A stretch of 64,000 bases of DNA, taken from positions 38,731,615 through 38,795,614 of the forward strand of contig VZDJ01007747.1 of assembly GCA_008694505.1 (NCBI GenBank). Reading direction: 5' to 3'. Origin of the DNA: Cyanoderma ruficeps (Eukaryota > Chordata > Aves > Passeriformes > Timaliidae). Under the pieces are notes generated by a model, which worked only from the letters and a program-made list of their open reading frames with translations, was not told where the DNA came from and did not search any database. The translations under genes and the position numbers were made by a program. This document shows, piece by piece, positions 41,801 to 56,800 of this stretch; position 1 is the stretch's first letter, and each line of letters begins with the position of its first letter.

Positions 41801-44800
41801 TACTTAGTAGCTGGTGGATTTCTACTAATGAAGTGTCAGTGGTTTGCCATGGGACTGCTACTTCCTGGATATCTGTTGCTCAAAGCACAAAATTTGAGGT
41901 ACATATGTGGCACTTAGAGGGACTGAGCAAACCTAGGGGCAGGTGTATTATCTTCAGCTCCATCACCGAAGTGTCAACTTTTTGTTTTCTAGCAAACCTT
42001 TTCCTTCCAAAGGAAAGCAAACGTAGGTCAAACTTGTCATAATATTCAGAAGTTTTTGAAGTGTATGGATTACTGTGCCTTGGCCTGAAACCCAAGATGA
42101 CTTTATGAGCTTTCAGTTTTGTTATGTCTTCAGTTTAAGGTTATACCACACTTAGCAGCATGGGCATGCTATTCCCTCTATCTCCAATGAAAATGTAAGA
42201 ATTACAGTTATTTGCTGAACATTTTAACTGTATGGCATGAATTAAATTGAAGATTGTGGGTGAGATGGGTGCCCACTGACTTTCCTGAACTGCTGTCCTT
42301 TGGGGAAGAAGACAGGATAGGTTTGTATCATTTTCTGAAGAGCAAAAAATGCAACTGCCAGTTTATTCTTACTTGTGTATAACCCATGACAAGCCATGAC
42401 TTATCGCAATGCTGTTTTTGCCTTTGCTCCCTTCAGCAGTTCATTTTGTTTCCATATGTTTTTTCAGTTCTCAGGATGGCTTACGCGATTCCCCCCTCAG
42501 CTCCATCTCCAGCAGTGACTATGAGAGNAGATTTGACGAATGGTATTGAGTTATGCTTGGTTAAAATTTTTCATTGAAATGATCAAGTGACAGCAACACT
42601 TCTGAGTATTCTTCCTTTTGAACAATGGGTGCTTTTTGGTTGTTTTGGTTTTTTTTAACCTGCCAGCTTTCTTCCGTGCTGTGACAAACATGAGGCAACT
42701 ATTTATGGAAAAGTTTCTAATGCATGCAGAAATCACTTACATATGTCCATGATCTCTCTTTTATTTATCCATATAGCAGTTCCTAGGAGACACTTCAGGT
42801 TGATAAGTTACAAATGTTTTTCTTAGCTAGCCCTTAGCTTTCTAGAAAACATTTTTTCCATTTTGTTTTGCCTTGTAAAATAAAAGATGTTCCGGTTAAC
42901 AGTTTAACTTACACCCTGTTGCTGGTCAACACTGGTAAGAACACAGTGAAGAACTGCTTCTGACTTCACAGAATATTCTAAGTTGGAAGGCCTCCACAGA
43001 GGTTGTGGAGTTCAGTTAATAAGTGAATGGCCCATACAGGGATTGAAACCATGACCTTGGTATTATTAGCAATACTATTTTCAGTTCTCATCTTCTGAAA
43101 CTGCATGGGAGCTTTAACTTCAGTTTTACTCAAAGCACTTAATGAGACTGATAGAGGAATTAAGGTTAGGGCAGAAATATGTAACTAAAACATAAAAATG
43201 AGATTTTTGCATTTTTCGTTGTTTGCCTAGCATACATGTATGAGATGTATTGCATATAAATGTATGCAATAAAATTTTTGCTCTGGTACAGACAGATTGA
43301 AATACCACTACTTCAACTGATGTAGATCATCCTCCACTGCTTCTTGTCCTCTCTTTTTCGTCTGTTTTTCTCTCCTCAGAACTTCATTTGAACTTCAGGA
43401 TTTTCAAATTTCATCTAGTTTTGGGGATAAAAAGCGGAGATAAAATGGCTTTTTAATAATGGTAGATGCAATACTACAAATAATAACTGGAGGTTTTTTT
43501 AGGATGTACCTATCTTCAAGTTCGGTTTTTTAGAGTTTCGTATTTTTAAAATAAAAGCAGAAAGGCGCAACAAAAACTGTTTTTCATTGTTTTAATTTTG
43601 AAATACATTTCCTTTTGACTGTTCTTCAAACAAAACCCAATCTACCTGCATGCAGCAGTTGCCCTGTTCCAAGTACCGTGTACATTGAAGACTTTCACAC
43701 AGGGCATCGGAATGGATGGTAGATGTAGCCTCAGTGACTCTTCAGAAGTAACTGGAGCAGTGAAAATAAGTTGATTAGATTCACCACCTCTTTTGAAGGC
43801 CTTCCTGGACTACCTTTGTACATTGGTGTTGCAGTTGCCACTGTGTTGATGGTTAGGTGAAAGAAAGTTTGGTATATAAGGTAGTATTTGTACATGTGCC
43901 TTTGTGCTCTTGTCCACTGAAATACAGCATTGCAACATCCCTGGGTGGCTTTACAAAATCTAAGTGGTCTGTTTTTCTGCATCAGATGGATATTACCAGA
44001 GATGTGGCTATTTTAGTGTGTGGTCCAGTAAAACAAACCAGCGAAGTGCCTGCTTGACTATAATGACAGGAGTTTCCCCTTTTTAAAAACAGCTAAAACT
44101 TATTTTAATGACTCATTTTAATGAAATAAAAGAAAAAAAAACCTCTTAAGTCTAACTGCTTCACAGTGATATGTTCCTAGATCTTTGTGCATAGAAATGT
44201 AATATTCAGTGCATCTATTTGTATAATTTTTTAGAATATGTTATTTTTAGGTGCTTCTATGCTCTCTCTTTAGAGAGTTTTATTTGGCCATTAAACAGCT
44301 TCTCTAGAGTTGCATTATTGGTTTACTACAACAAACATGTTCCTTGCAAAGACAATCTCTAAAATGTTCTTTCCTGAAATAACTAGGTTTTCCATGATGC
44401 CATATGCATATCCAAAATAATACCTAATTTGGGAATTTGTTTCTTTTTCTTCTGAAATGTGCCATTTTAATGTATCTAATTTCTTGCTGTTTACACTTAA
44501 CAACAATTAGACATTAAATGTAACATTTGCAATTTTATCTGAAAAATAATTTGCTAAAGATAGAATTCTTGAAATACATTTATGTGGCCTTTCATCCTCC
44601 TGTGAAACATAAACAATTCCTTTGTGCTATTAAATAATCAGTACTGAGACTGACAGTTATCTTGTCAGATTGCAGCATGTTTTGGGAATATCTTCAGAAA
44701 GTTTAGCTGTGATAGCAAAAACAATTTAACTGCAATAGTAATGTTGAACTAATAGAGTATTAATTAGCACAGAGGGAATTGATTTGAAACAATGAAGTAT

Positions 44801-47800
44801 TGTATATATGGAATTCTGTAGAAATGTACATTTATTGTTTTCCAAATGGAAAAAATTCCCGCTCTTTGAATCCCAGAGCACCATTCAAACCAGTGGTTTG
44901 GGTTCTCAAATGGTTCTGCCAAGGCAAGTTTGATTTCATTGGTACCTGATCTCTGTAAAACGTTCCTCTTTCTAGTCTCAGAGGTCTGGTGGTCAAGTTA
45001 AATGTTCACCCCAGTTCAGAAGATAATTTTTTGCAAAATGTTCATTAAGCAGCATCCAGACTTGAGATATCCATACCAGTAGTCAGCTTTCTCAGCAAAG
45101 AATAAATGTGTTCTAAGTATTTTAGAAAGTTTCCAAGAAATGGTGGTTTTATGCAGACTTTGAAGGTAATGCAGGAAGTCTTTTGTACATCAGTGTGATT
45201 GTGGGATAATTCCGTTGACTGGAGTGAAAATTGCCCTACAGTGGGAAAGTGACAGTTGGTCCATTGATTATAGTAGCTCCATGAAAAAGCTTCCATCCAG
45301 TTTTTCCTTTTTTTTCTTTCCATTGATGCTATTTTTAGAACCACTTTTAATATAATTATAACTTACTATGTTGCAAACATGTAGCTAATAAAATACACTC
45401 CTGAAATCTTACCCATTTAAGTGTTCAAAGTAGTAAAGTCGGTAGTTTTTAAAAATAAACTGCAGGAGTTTGGCAGCTTCAACATGTGTTTGAATTACTG
45501 GACAAGATCCTGACATAGGCATTAATTTGAGTGGAAACCTGAGTGAAGCCTGTCCCTCTGCTAACAGATTAGAAGGCCTTGATATGCTCAAAGATTGGAC
45601 CTAAGTTCTCTGAAAGACTGCAGCTAGAAAATGCAAGAAAAATGTTGAATTGGGAGTGATGAGGAAAAAATAAGACAACAGAAGAACAGGGTAGGTACAA
45701 TTAGTTGGTATTGAGTCTCATTGGAGTTTTTGCTGTAAGAGTGCCAGGGAGGAAGAAATACTGATGAATCTGTATTCGAGTGTTTGTCTGCCTGGAGTAA
45801 ACTTCACATGCTAAACCCTACTTCTTCATTTTAAGGTTATAAAGAGCAAATAAATGAGAACTTTAAATATAAGTAATAACTCTTAAAAATAACCTTAACG
45901 TTGTACTAGATGCTTTCCCTAGTCCACAGGTTGAGGGGGTTTTTTTCAATATGTCATACCAGCTTTACTGGTGATTTTTCGTATATATTTCTACTGTTTA
46001 AGGCATTTACAGAAATTGGTGATGAAGTTTTAGCACATTGTTTACAGTCTTTAAAAGGCAGTATCTGCAATGAAGTGACTCAAGTTTATGCCAAAACAGC
46101 AAGACTGTGCCAGCAATTAGAGTGGGATATTTATCTGGATATTTCAGTTAGAATATCTGTATTTGTGTATATGTGGGCAGACATTGATCGTTCTTAGTGT
46201 AAAATATTTCTTTATTTTATATCAAGATGAAACCTCCCCTAGTACAACTTGTCGTCTCCATGTGGCTCCTTGTGGAGAGTCAGCTTCCATCCTCTTTATA
46301 GCCACTCTGTATGTACTGTGATGAGGTCCCCGGAGCCTTCTCCAAGGAATAAAATACTGAATTCCTTCAGTCTCTCCTCATAGAACAGGTTCTCCATCAT
46401 CTTCATGGCGCTCCTTGGGTGCCCTCCAGTCTGTTCCTTCTCTTGTGGAGACCACAGCTGGACACAGGAGTACTCCAGGTGTGGTCTGACAAGCTCTTGG
46501 TAGTTTGGGATGGTCACATCTCTCATCTCTGCTCGTGGTGCCCCTGAGGGTGTATCCCAGCACCTGATTTGCTTTCATTGCTGCTGCAGCTTCACTGCTG
46601 AGCCCTGTTCAGCTCCTGTTGTGCCCCAGGACCCCCAGGTGCCCCTCAGCAAAGGGTCTCAGCCTGTGCCAGGCTCTTTGGTATCATCCCTGCTGCAGGA
46701 CCTTGCACCTGTCTCTGTTAAACTCTGCACAATTCTGACCAGCTCACTGTTCCAGCCTGTCCTGGTCTGTGAGATGGCTTTCCCTGCTGACACACCCACC
46801 TCACCACCCAGTGTGGTGTCACCAGCAAACCTGGTGGTGGTGCTCTCAGACCCCTCATCCAGATTATTTGTGGTGATGGTGAAAAGTGTGGGTTCCACCA
46901 TCATTTTCTGGGGATGCCTTGTTTGTGACAGGCTGCCAGCCCAAGTACGGACCATTGATCAGCACTCTGAGTGTGAGCTCTGAGCCACTTTCTTGCCCAT
47001 CTCAGTTCATGTGGGTGGACAGTTTCTTACAGAAGCAGGTTTTATATGGTGCTTTCTCATCCATAAAACTCAGTGCCTTGAAAAGGATTCAAGAAGGAAA
47101 AATAACTTGATTATTCTCCAGGACTGTGAATTATAGTAGAGAATTCAGTTCTTTCATCTCATGGTCCAGAGCTTAAGCTATCAAAGCTACAGCACAAATT
47201 ACATGCCTACAGGTTTTAACAGAGACCAGAGCTGCTCTGGGGATACTGTAGATCATAATGTGGAATACAGCAAATACATTAACAATGCATTCTAACTGTC
47301 TGATCAGTCTACCTGATCATTCTGTCTCCAGTTCTGTCTTGCACTTTTACCTTTGTTAACATGGTCAGGTTACATTGAAGCTATACAAAATTACAGATTC
47401 ATTCTACATTAATGTTTGGTAATGTCATTTTTGGTTTGATCAGTGCATTACTGTAGATTTTCTTTCTCCTTTTTTTTTCTGTAGAGCTCTTCTTCATGGA
47501 GAGATGGCTCACAACCAGAAAAAGGCTGTTATTAGTGGTTTTGCATGTACTATACTGGAGTCCTGGAAATAAAGAGCTCAGTGAGCAGCGTTGTGGGAAG
47601 AGAAAGGGGTTTATACCTTGAACAAATCTAAATCACTTCCAGTGTACATGCTATTCCTGCCTAATGATTTTGAGCTGCAAACTGTGTGTGTCTCTTAGGC
47701 AGTGAGAGTCTGTGGTGTTTTGCACAGCTCTGTCATTCAAGCAGTGTGAGGGCAGTATTAATACAGTCAGAAATAGGTTGCTGTATACAGTCTTTTTGTT

Positions 47801-50800
47801 TAGCTGCTAAATCCCTTGCCCCAACAACCAGCTGAGCAGTACCAGCAAAACAAAAAAGCCAGCGTTGATGAGGTCTGTCAGCTTTTGCTTCTGATTTTAG
47901 TCAGCGAGACATGTGTGACTGAAGCAGATGTCTCTGGGTTTTCACCGCCAGGATTCTTCTTGATGTGTTTCATGCCTATCTTGTTCTTCACCCTGCAAGA
48001 CAAAAAAAATTGAATCTCCAAATGGTGCAGCATTTTCTAAGTTATAGTGTTTCTTTCTAGGATATTCTACAGGGTACATTTTATGCATATCGTTGTCTTT
48101 AGTAACAAGTAGCTGGATGCAGATTTTATTTTTTCCATGGAATAACTCAGGCAGCTAGTGTTAACAAATGCTTGTTATAGTGGGAAGGTGAAAATTCAGT
48201 TGTTGGAAGTTTTTTGGTCTTTCCCTATTAAAATGATGAACTTCATATTTTAGAGGTGTTAAAATGTTCGATGTGGTTCAAGTAAATATAGAATATATTG
48301 CTCTCTGTGTAAATCAAGTAAAATAGGGCAATATTTTAGGCTGACTAGCATCAGCGGCAGAGGCAGTAAGACTGTTCTGGCAGAATTGGTAGACACCCCA
48401 CAATTTGCCATTTGGGGGCTGTATTCCAAGTGGCATATCAAACATACCGTATGGCTGGAGACTGACACAAAGTGATCATAATGGGTTTGTGTTCTTGTTT
48501 CTACATAGCTCAGTTGCAATTTTCATTTTTAGTAATTTGGCCACAATTATAATCATTTTCATTTTAGTGATGTGTGAAATCTGCTGTTGAATGTCACTTG
48601 GTGTTCCCTGTGATAATAGTAGAACAAAATTACTAGCTTTCAGAAATTAGGTTTTATTTTACAGATTAGGGTTTTTTTAACCAGTAAAACCCTTAGATAG
48701 CATGTTTGGCAGTTTTCAGATTATGTGTAATTAAAATCACTATAGTAACTGCAGTTTTTGCAGAGTTTTTGTCCATGCCTAAAGATACATTTTAAAACCA
48801 CAATTAGATTGGAGGGAAAAAGGGAGGATTTTCTCATACTTACAACAGGATTGAAGGTGAAAAATAAAGAGAGAGCTATATTTTCCAATTCGTATTTTAG
48901 GGTTTCGCCTAATACTGTAATTAGCCTTTTTCAGCTTTGACTACCAAGTCTGGATACAGATTTTCTATGGGATTCTCCTAGACCCTAGGATGCATTAATG
49001 CTTCTGCTGCTTGTTTGGGGTTTGTTGGTTTGGTTTTTTTGGGGTTTTTTGGGTGGGTTTTTTTTNNNNNNNNNNNNNTTTTTTTTTTTGTTTTTTGGGT
49101 TTTTTTGAGGGAACTGATGGAAGCAATATGAAAATGTTGTGCCAATAAGTTTCCCTATCCCTCAGAATTCCTTGTAGTAGGAAGTGTTTTTGGAGCTGCA
49201 TCTCCATCTCCATTTCTGCCCCACACAGGAGTTGCAAGTCAAGAGTGGATCTGCAGGAACTGGATGCTAAATTAATTAATTAATTCACTTGTTGCAATAC
49301 CGTGCAGAACTGTGGCTTGCCTATGGCAGAGGACATTGCTAATGAGCTGTATAACATTTGTCTTTGCCCTGAAGTATTTGTATCAGGTATCCAAGTACTG
49401 CCTGTCCTTTGTCAAGTTCTGCATAAAGTGTAAAAGCTGGGACTGCTGTATCTCTATCCCTGTCTGGGATACCAGAGCTGGTTTTACATTCCATTTCATC
49501 ATAAGTCCTATACTATGTGTGATTTTCATTTGCAGTTTTTCCAGTTTGATATATATTTTGCAAGTTTAAATATTTCTGTTCACTAATCTCATTTTATTTA
49601 TCCTTTTGCAATGTGAGTGAGTGATTGAGAGCTTTAAATGCAAGTTTGATTATAAGAAAGTGGTGGAAAAAAGTCATGATGGAACTGAAAAAAGTCATAG
49701 AACCAAGCAATATTCTAACTTCTTGTTTTTTCCATTCTGTTTTTGCTTGACTTTTACAATAACTTTTTCTTGCAGGTTTTATCCCTTTTTGGTTTAAACT
49801 AGAGGAAAAGGATTAAATGTGGTACCTTGCATCTGACATTAAATTCGATGGTTTGAAAGCACCACTGTTGATTGCTAATGCTCCTTAGTTACTTGTTCAT
49901 ATGCACACTTATAGAAGTTTTATCTATAATGACCAAAAAAGCTGTTTGGGAGAGAGTGCTGTTAAAGTTGATAAATTCTGCACTGGCAGTGTTGTTTACT
50001 TTAATTTCCATTTGAAATACTTTATCTTTGCATTCATCTTAAAACCCAGTCCAGAGTGTTAATGAGTTTGAGTAAGCCATAAGTTCTCCTAGGCTGAGTT
50101 TCTTAGGGTGAATTTGTTTAGCAAGATGCTGCTTTAACAGCTGTGGTTTCTGCAAAGTCCAAGTGAGAATGCTCTGCAGTTTGAGGTCTGAACAGCTGAG
50201 GAAAGATTCAAGATGTTCTTCCAGCAGGATGGGGAGCTGCAGAAGCTGCTAGGGTCTTACTATTGGAGAAGTTCCCACTGTTGATTTCAAATTCAATAGA
50301 ATTCGATGCTCAAGACTTTTTCCTGACTGAAGATACCACCTATGGATAATGTTAGCCAAATTTCTTATTTTAATGAGCCAACCCCAGATTGCCCACCTCC
50401 AGAATAGCAAGAGAAGGCTTCTGCCAATCTTGCTGTGTAGGAAAAGTAGTTCCCCCCCACTGAGGAATTCAGAAGGCTGACAGCAGATGGGGCTTCTAGC
50501 ACATGTCTTGTCAATGGAGCTGGGCATTGCTCTTAAATGTGATAATGCTGTTCTCTAGTCACGTCCAGTTCTTTTGGTGATTTCTACCTAGAGGGATCTG
50601 TATGCAGGTATATTATTTGTTTCTCAAGACAAAGTTCTGAAGCCTTGGTGTCCTTTAAGAATGGTGGGTTGATTGGTGGGTTTTTTCACCCTCTTTAGCT
50701 GTTTCTCTTTAAAAGAGAGAGGAAATAGCTAAGGGGTTATATTTTAAAACCCTCTTGACTTAATAAAGTATTAGGATTTAAAAGACAAGAAATAAAGTTC

Positions 50801-53800
50801 TGCATTAAAGCTTTTCTTAGTCTCCTTCAAATGTAGTTTCTGAGGTAATTTCTTAAAACATAGTCCTTAGCTAAAAACTATATTCTATTACCTAAATAAT
50901 AGCATATCATGTTCTGTCTTGGGTTTAAGTGACTCTAAAATTGATTGTGTAGCCACCCACTTCACTTAAAATAATTGTAAGAGCCATGATTATCACAGTT
51001 TCTCTTCCAGCCATCTCAAACTGGCACATGTTAGAAACCAACAGGTTTTTACTGTTTATTGTGTTTCTTGTGATAGTACCCAAAAAGGAACACTAGAAGT
51101 ACTGCAAAAAGCAGGATGGAGAAGTAGGTTGGGTTTTTTTCCTTACTGATATGGGAGTTACATATCTCTTACCTAAATCCCTATAATTTTCCTCCTGTCA
51201 TTTCTCATGTGTGCAACCTTTGTCTTTCCTGAATTACTGTGTTTGAACCTTTATATGGCCTTTGGAGCTGCTGTTTGTTCTTTTTGGCAAATTGGATCCC
51301 AGAGTTGACTACAGCCTTCTGAAGTAGAAGAGCAAGAGTAATAGCTTGGCTGACAGGTTTGTGGTGAGATTTCCTGTTACAGCCTACATAAATATCAGTG
51401 GGAGCAATGTACCAACTTGCTGAAGTTGTTTTAGAATTTGCATGCAATCAATGACATAGATTTGCCTGCAAACATTTTTGTTTGGGTTTTTTTTTTCGTT
51501 CACCATAAGGATGAAAAAATTCAAATGGGAGAGAATCTTAAATATTAAAAATTGGATAGAAAGTGTATGTTATTGATATTGTACACAGAGCATAAGGTGG
51601 CCATTATGCTAAACTCTGTACAAGCAGAAAATGAAAGTTGGGGAGTTGATTGTAATGTGTTTTGAAAAATACTGTAAGAACCAAAATATTCTGAATGTAC
51701 CTGTGTAAATGGGGAAATTCACATAAACGACACACATGTATATATCTTTAGTTATTTAATACATGTGGTGTTAAATAGTGAACATGAGAAATTTGTTAAA
51801 ACCAACTAATGCAAATGAATTTATATCATTTAAGTCCAAAGAATTGCACTGCTTTATCATTTGTAGACAGTCTCTCATCAATTTTTAAATGAACACTAAT
51901 TTATATTTAAGAATTGGGCTATTCACCCTTTGTAAAAACTTTCAACGTGGTTTATAACTGTAATGTCCTTCTGTGTAGAAGATTAAGAATGTGTGAAATC
52001 CCAGAAAACTTTTTGCAAAGTCTTCGCATTTCTCTGCTGTCGAGGGTCTCACCTGCTACTGTACAGTACTTATCAGACTTTCCTGGAGAGCACCTTGGTC
52101 TTAAAATGCATCTCTGGGTGAACCTCTGCATCAGAATGGTACCATTTTATGCATGGATTTTGAATTCATTGTGAAGTGGATTCACCAGCTTTAAATTCCC
52201 ACTACAGCAGGGAGGTGTTACCTGTTTTGTTGCAGAGTTACAGTCTACTTCTGCCTCTGTGTAGTTTGGTGGAGATTTCTTTCTTTCCAGAAGAAGTAAA
52301 TGGGAATCCCTGCTGTCATAGGTATTTGGATAGCATAAATGGTTAAGGTTAGTCACTGAATTATGTATTAACACTTTTCTAGTAAACATTTATAATATTG
52401 TTATCGAGCTTTCTTCTTAGACTTAGTTGAGATGAGTTTGTGTGGCTGAAACTTGAGCCCTGTCTGTTTACAGGCACCACTGACAATATTCTGAGATCTT
52501 TTCCTGCAAATCAGTTGTCATTGAAGACGTTGCCTGAAATCAGAGGTTTAAAGGGTGATCTTAATTTCCTTTTAAATTTGGTGACATAATTGCATCACAT
52601 ATTTATGTTGGAGCTGAATAATCTTCAAGCTGTCTTCCAACCCTAACCATTCTCTGATTCTGTGATATAGAATAGATTGAGTCCATTGAGCTTTCTGCTT
52701 TGTAAGTGACCCTCTATTGCTTTTGAGTTAAGATTTTGAAAGATAAAGAACAAAAACCAGATCATTTTTTTAAAAAGATTTTTGTGATTAATTTGAAAAC
52801 ATGAAAATTTTTGGTATTCATTGTATTTGAAACATAGAGCTTTTAAATTCTTTTGTCTGTCACTGCTGTATATTTAATGCATTTTTTATGATACTCTGAG
52901 GGTTGGTTTGTGAGTAATGAGAAATTCTTTCAGAGAATCTCATACATTCTGCATTCATGCAGAGTAGATTTCAGGTTTAAAGAACCATAGATTTCTAGGC
53001 AAATCTGGAAGGAGACATCTGTGAGTGGACACAGATTTCTACAGCTGTTGCTATGTTTTGGGCTCAAACGTAAAATACTTAAATTTGGGCCAACATTGAA
53101 TCGGTTGACTTTGGTTGTTTGGTTTTAGACTTTGCTGCTTTCACTGGTTTTGGATGAGTGTCAATGACCAACAAACACAGCCCAAAGCCTACAGTGTCAC
53201 AGATGGTTACCTAAAATGTCTGTCCACTTCTGAAAATGTCTGTCATAACCTTCTTGTTCCGCAGTCCTGTTTACCATTATGTATGAGTACTGCTACTTAA
53301 ACTGGCTTAGAAGTGTCCTTTGGAACACAAAAGCTATAAAGCAGATTGCATCTTGGTGAAAGATTGTATTGTGTACAATTACATTATTGGTATTTGTTTG
53401 CTTGTGCCTATTTGGCTAAATTTTACAGTAAAGCCTTGAGACCAGGCAACTATTATAGAGATACACCTTGAAAGTGTTGAAAGTGTCTTATGACTCTTCT
53501 AATGTAATAAATGAAGTGTAATTTTAAAATGGGTGGCTGCAGCCAAGTTTAGCAAAAAGCTAATTCATTTTATCTGCCACAGGGTATCTGTTCCTAAATA
53601 AGGTATAAGCAGATTTTACTGTTTGGAATCAACTTTGACATAACATCATATTTCTTTATATTCACCTTCAAATGTGTTAGCTTTGCAATGTTTGTACAGT
53701 CTGAAAAATTAATGCATGATGAGCTTTGTGTATATGATAAATGTTTCACAAGGGGAGTTCCATATGTGTTCTGGTGTTACCTCTTTGTAACTTAATTCAT

Positions 53801-56800
53801 TGCGTTATTCAGAGTTCCTTTCAATCAAATAGTTGAGAAAATGAGGACTTGTCTCTAGCAGTAGTATGGCTGTTTGTGGTGTGCAGATACTGCCTGTGAA
53901 CATTCCAGATCCAAGCGTTGTCTGACATTAATGAAATACTTCCTAAACATCTGATATTGGCTGAGAATGTTGATCCAAATTACCCATGTTTGATAAACCA
54001 AGTAGAAAAGGTATTCTTTATAGAAAAAAAATAAAATAAGCTGTACCATGTAGATCACTTTTCAGGGTTTTTTTTCCTATAATATCAATTTATAAAATCA
54101 TGAGACTCTGTTTCATGGATGCAGTCATTGCTTGTTTGGGATACTCTTGTTATATTTTTAAAAAGCTGGCTCTTTTGCTGCTTATCTGAAACAATTGCAG
54201 GGTTTCTGTTATTGCAGTATTTCTGACTGTCTCTACAATATTGTACTTTTGGCTACGATCTTTAACAGTTAAATATACTTTAAAGTAATGAACAGATGGT
54301 TGTTAGTTGTTCTTTGAGAGTCATTTTTGTCTAAGTTGGACTTGGTTGTGTTGGTAAAGACAGAGTAATTGTTTCTAACTATAGCAATTCTTAGGTCCAG
54401 TTTTAGATTTTTCTGGAGCATTCATTTTTTTGCTTTGTAGTAGCAAAGCAATCCCAAGTACAAAATAACCTCTTTTCTGAACCCCCTGTATGTGGATACT
54501 GTAGTTTACATGGGAGTGTGCATATATGTGGAAGTATGCCGTAAATGTGAGTGTGCAGACATGCTGACTTTGCATCCCACAGTGCTGGAGCAATTCACAT
54601 GGGCTCTGTGCTGGGGATCTTCAGGACAAAACAGTCCCAGCCGGTCTTGTGGTGCCATGGCCAGTCTTAATGACACACCACAAAATCTAACAGAATAGTC
54701 TGCAGTGGAAGTAGGTCAAACCACATTCCCTGAATGAAGTAGGTAAAACTGCATTCCTCCCAGGTGGAGGAGGCTCGGAAAGGCAAACATTATTATTAAA
54801 ATTGGTCAGAATGGTGGAATGAGCCTGCCTTCCTTTCTGCAAAATGGCAAAGGACCAAGCTTATTTTCTTCAAAAGCACTCTTCACAGCTCTCTGCCCAC
54901 TTAGCACCTTCCTTTGAAATATTTCTTAAGCTGTGATTTGGAGGGAAAAGTCATCCTTGATCCAGCGCCCTGTTTTCCTCTGCATTAAAGTTTCTGTGTG
55001 TTGGGAGTTTTGAAGACACCTTTGTATTGGGGTTATGTAATTATACAGACTGCATTTGACTCTGTCAGGAGATCCATGCTTGGCTTGGAGAGCAATTTAT
55101 GGTGCGTATGTGCGTATCACTAAGAAAGTTTTTATATAAAACAAAAAGTAGAGCTTATTTGGAAAGGCAAAGTCCTTTATGTGAGAGGGTATGTGTATGG
55201 GTGTGTGAGAGGGTTTGTCTGAACAGGCATCCTCTGACTGCACACCCTTGCGAGTCAGGAATCGCTTCCTGGTTCTCCCTGCCTTTCAGTTTATTCCTTT
55301 GTAAACCACATTTGTACATGACCTTTTCATTGTCTTGAACACAGGCCTTTCCATGTTGACAGGCTTGCTTTCATAATAATATCTACTATATCCCCTTCAG
55401 AAACACAAAACAAAATTGAAAGAGAATTCTCACTTCGTTCTCAATCTTTGATAAGCCCAGTCAGTCATGGTGCTGCTCGAACTGTAAACATAGAAATAAC
55501 ATCTCTTTACAAGAATTTTCTTTTGTTAGTAGCAATAGATGACATGAACAAAATGAGTCTCCTGCAAGCCTAGTCTTTACTCTGTGTTTGAAAGAATGGG
55601 GAGCCAGTTAAGTACTCATGCTACACATCTTCCATTGATATTTCTATCAATAACTAATCTTCAGTACTTATTTATTTTCAGTCTGTTTTTCCTAGGGCTT
55701 TTAAGATTGGGATTTCTCTTTTTTATTTCAAAGGATTACCTGTACAGGTAAAATTTGAAAACTATATCCTATAAAATTTAGCTATAAACAAATATGTTAC
55801 CTGTGTGTCTTCTCCCAAAATAACTGTTCATGCCTACTGCCATAAGGATGGCATCTGCAAGATGGTGAATGTTTCTGCACCTGATAAAGCAGATTGAACT
55901 CAAAATGTGTTAGAAATTACTTTTTGTTATACATGCAGTAAGTAACTCTTCTTTTAATATGGTAGTTGTCTGTAAAGTGAAGAGTGCTGGAGTTTTGGAC
56001 AGCAAAAGTATGATTTTAAGAAAAATAGTCTAGGTTTTTGAAATAATTTGCAATATCTTTTTTTCAATGTGTGGAGAAAAATGACTTGAATGTAATGGAG
56101 TAAGAAGGCTCCTGTTTCCTTTGGTCAGCACAGTGAATCCTTAGGACTTCGATGTAGTTACATCCTGTGCTCTAGTCCCATTTAAGGGTTTTTAGGGGCA
56201 AAGAGCTACTTTTCCCCTAAGTACTTCATGTTTTAAACATCTTGATTTACAAATACTTAAGGTAATTCCTGATATTTGAACATTCTTCCCAAGGCTTCCC
56301 TGCTGTCTCAGGTTGTTTCAAGCTTCTTCTCTGTAAGAGAAAAGTGGTAGGGGTGGTGAAAGTGTAGGAATATCTGGAATCTGATTTTTAACAGAAAATT
56401 TAAAGTTTGAATAGACATTTGGTGGCACATTAATCTCTCTTTAGAGTTGATGAGCCATTCTTTACCATAGTTTGACGTTTCAGCAATTTCTAATGTTACA
56501 TTTATAAGGGAATTAACCTACCTCTACTGTGTAAATCATATTTTATTGCTGCTCTTCCTATTTTTTATGAAGTTATATTTAGATTCTGTTCTTGCTATAT
56601 TAAGGTAACATAATTCAGAATTTCTTCTTTTTCCCAAATAATTTCCATGTTCATAAATTTCTAAGTTGACTTCAGAACTGACCTTCATATTTTTAAGTTG
56701 ATATTCCCCTTCAGGATTTTTTGGTGGAGTTATGGTCTCAGGACTGAGCTTTTAGAAGAAGTTAATGTGAAAAATGGCGCAGCACTTTGTAACAGCTAAG

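Noticed and set aside
43000..43050. tRNA T-arm-like motif (GGGATTGAAACC).
   Set aside because: No cloverleaf; the motif belongs to an avian CR1 terminus.
46510..46983. A 157-codon + strand frame.
   Set aside because: Antisense of the inverted CR1 copy at 46215-47095.
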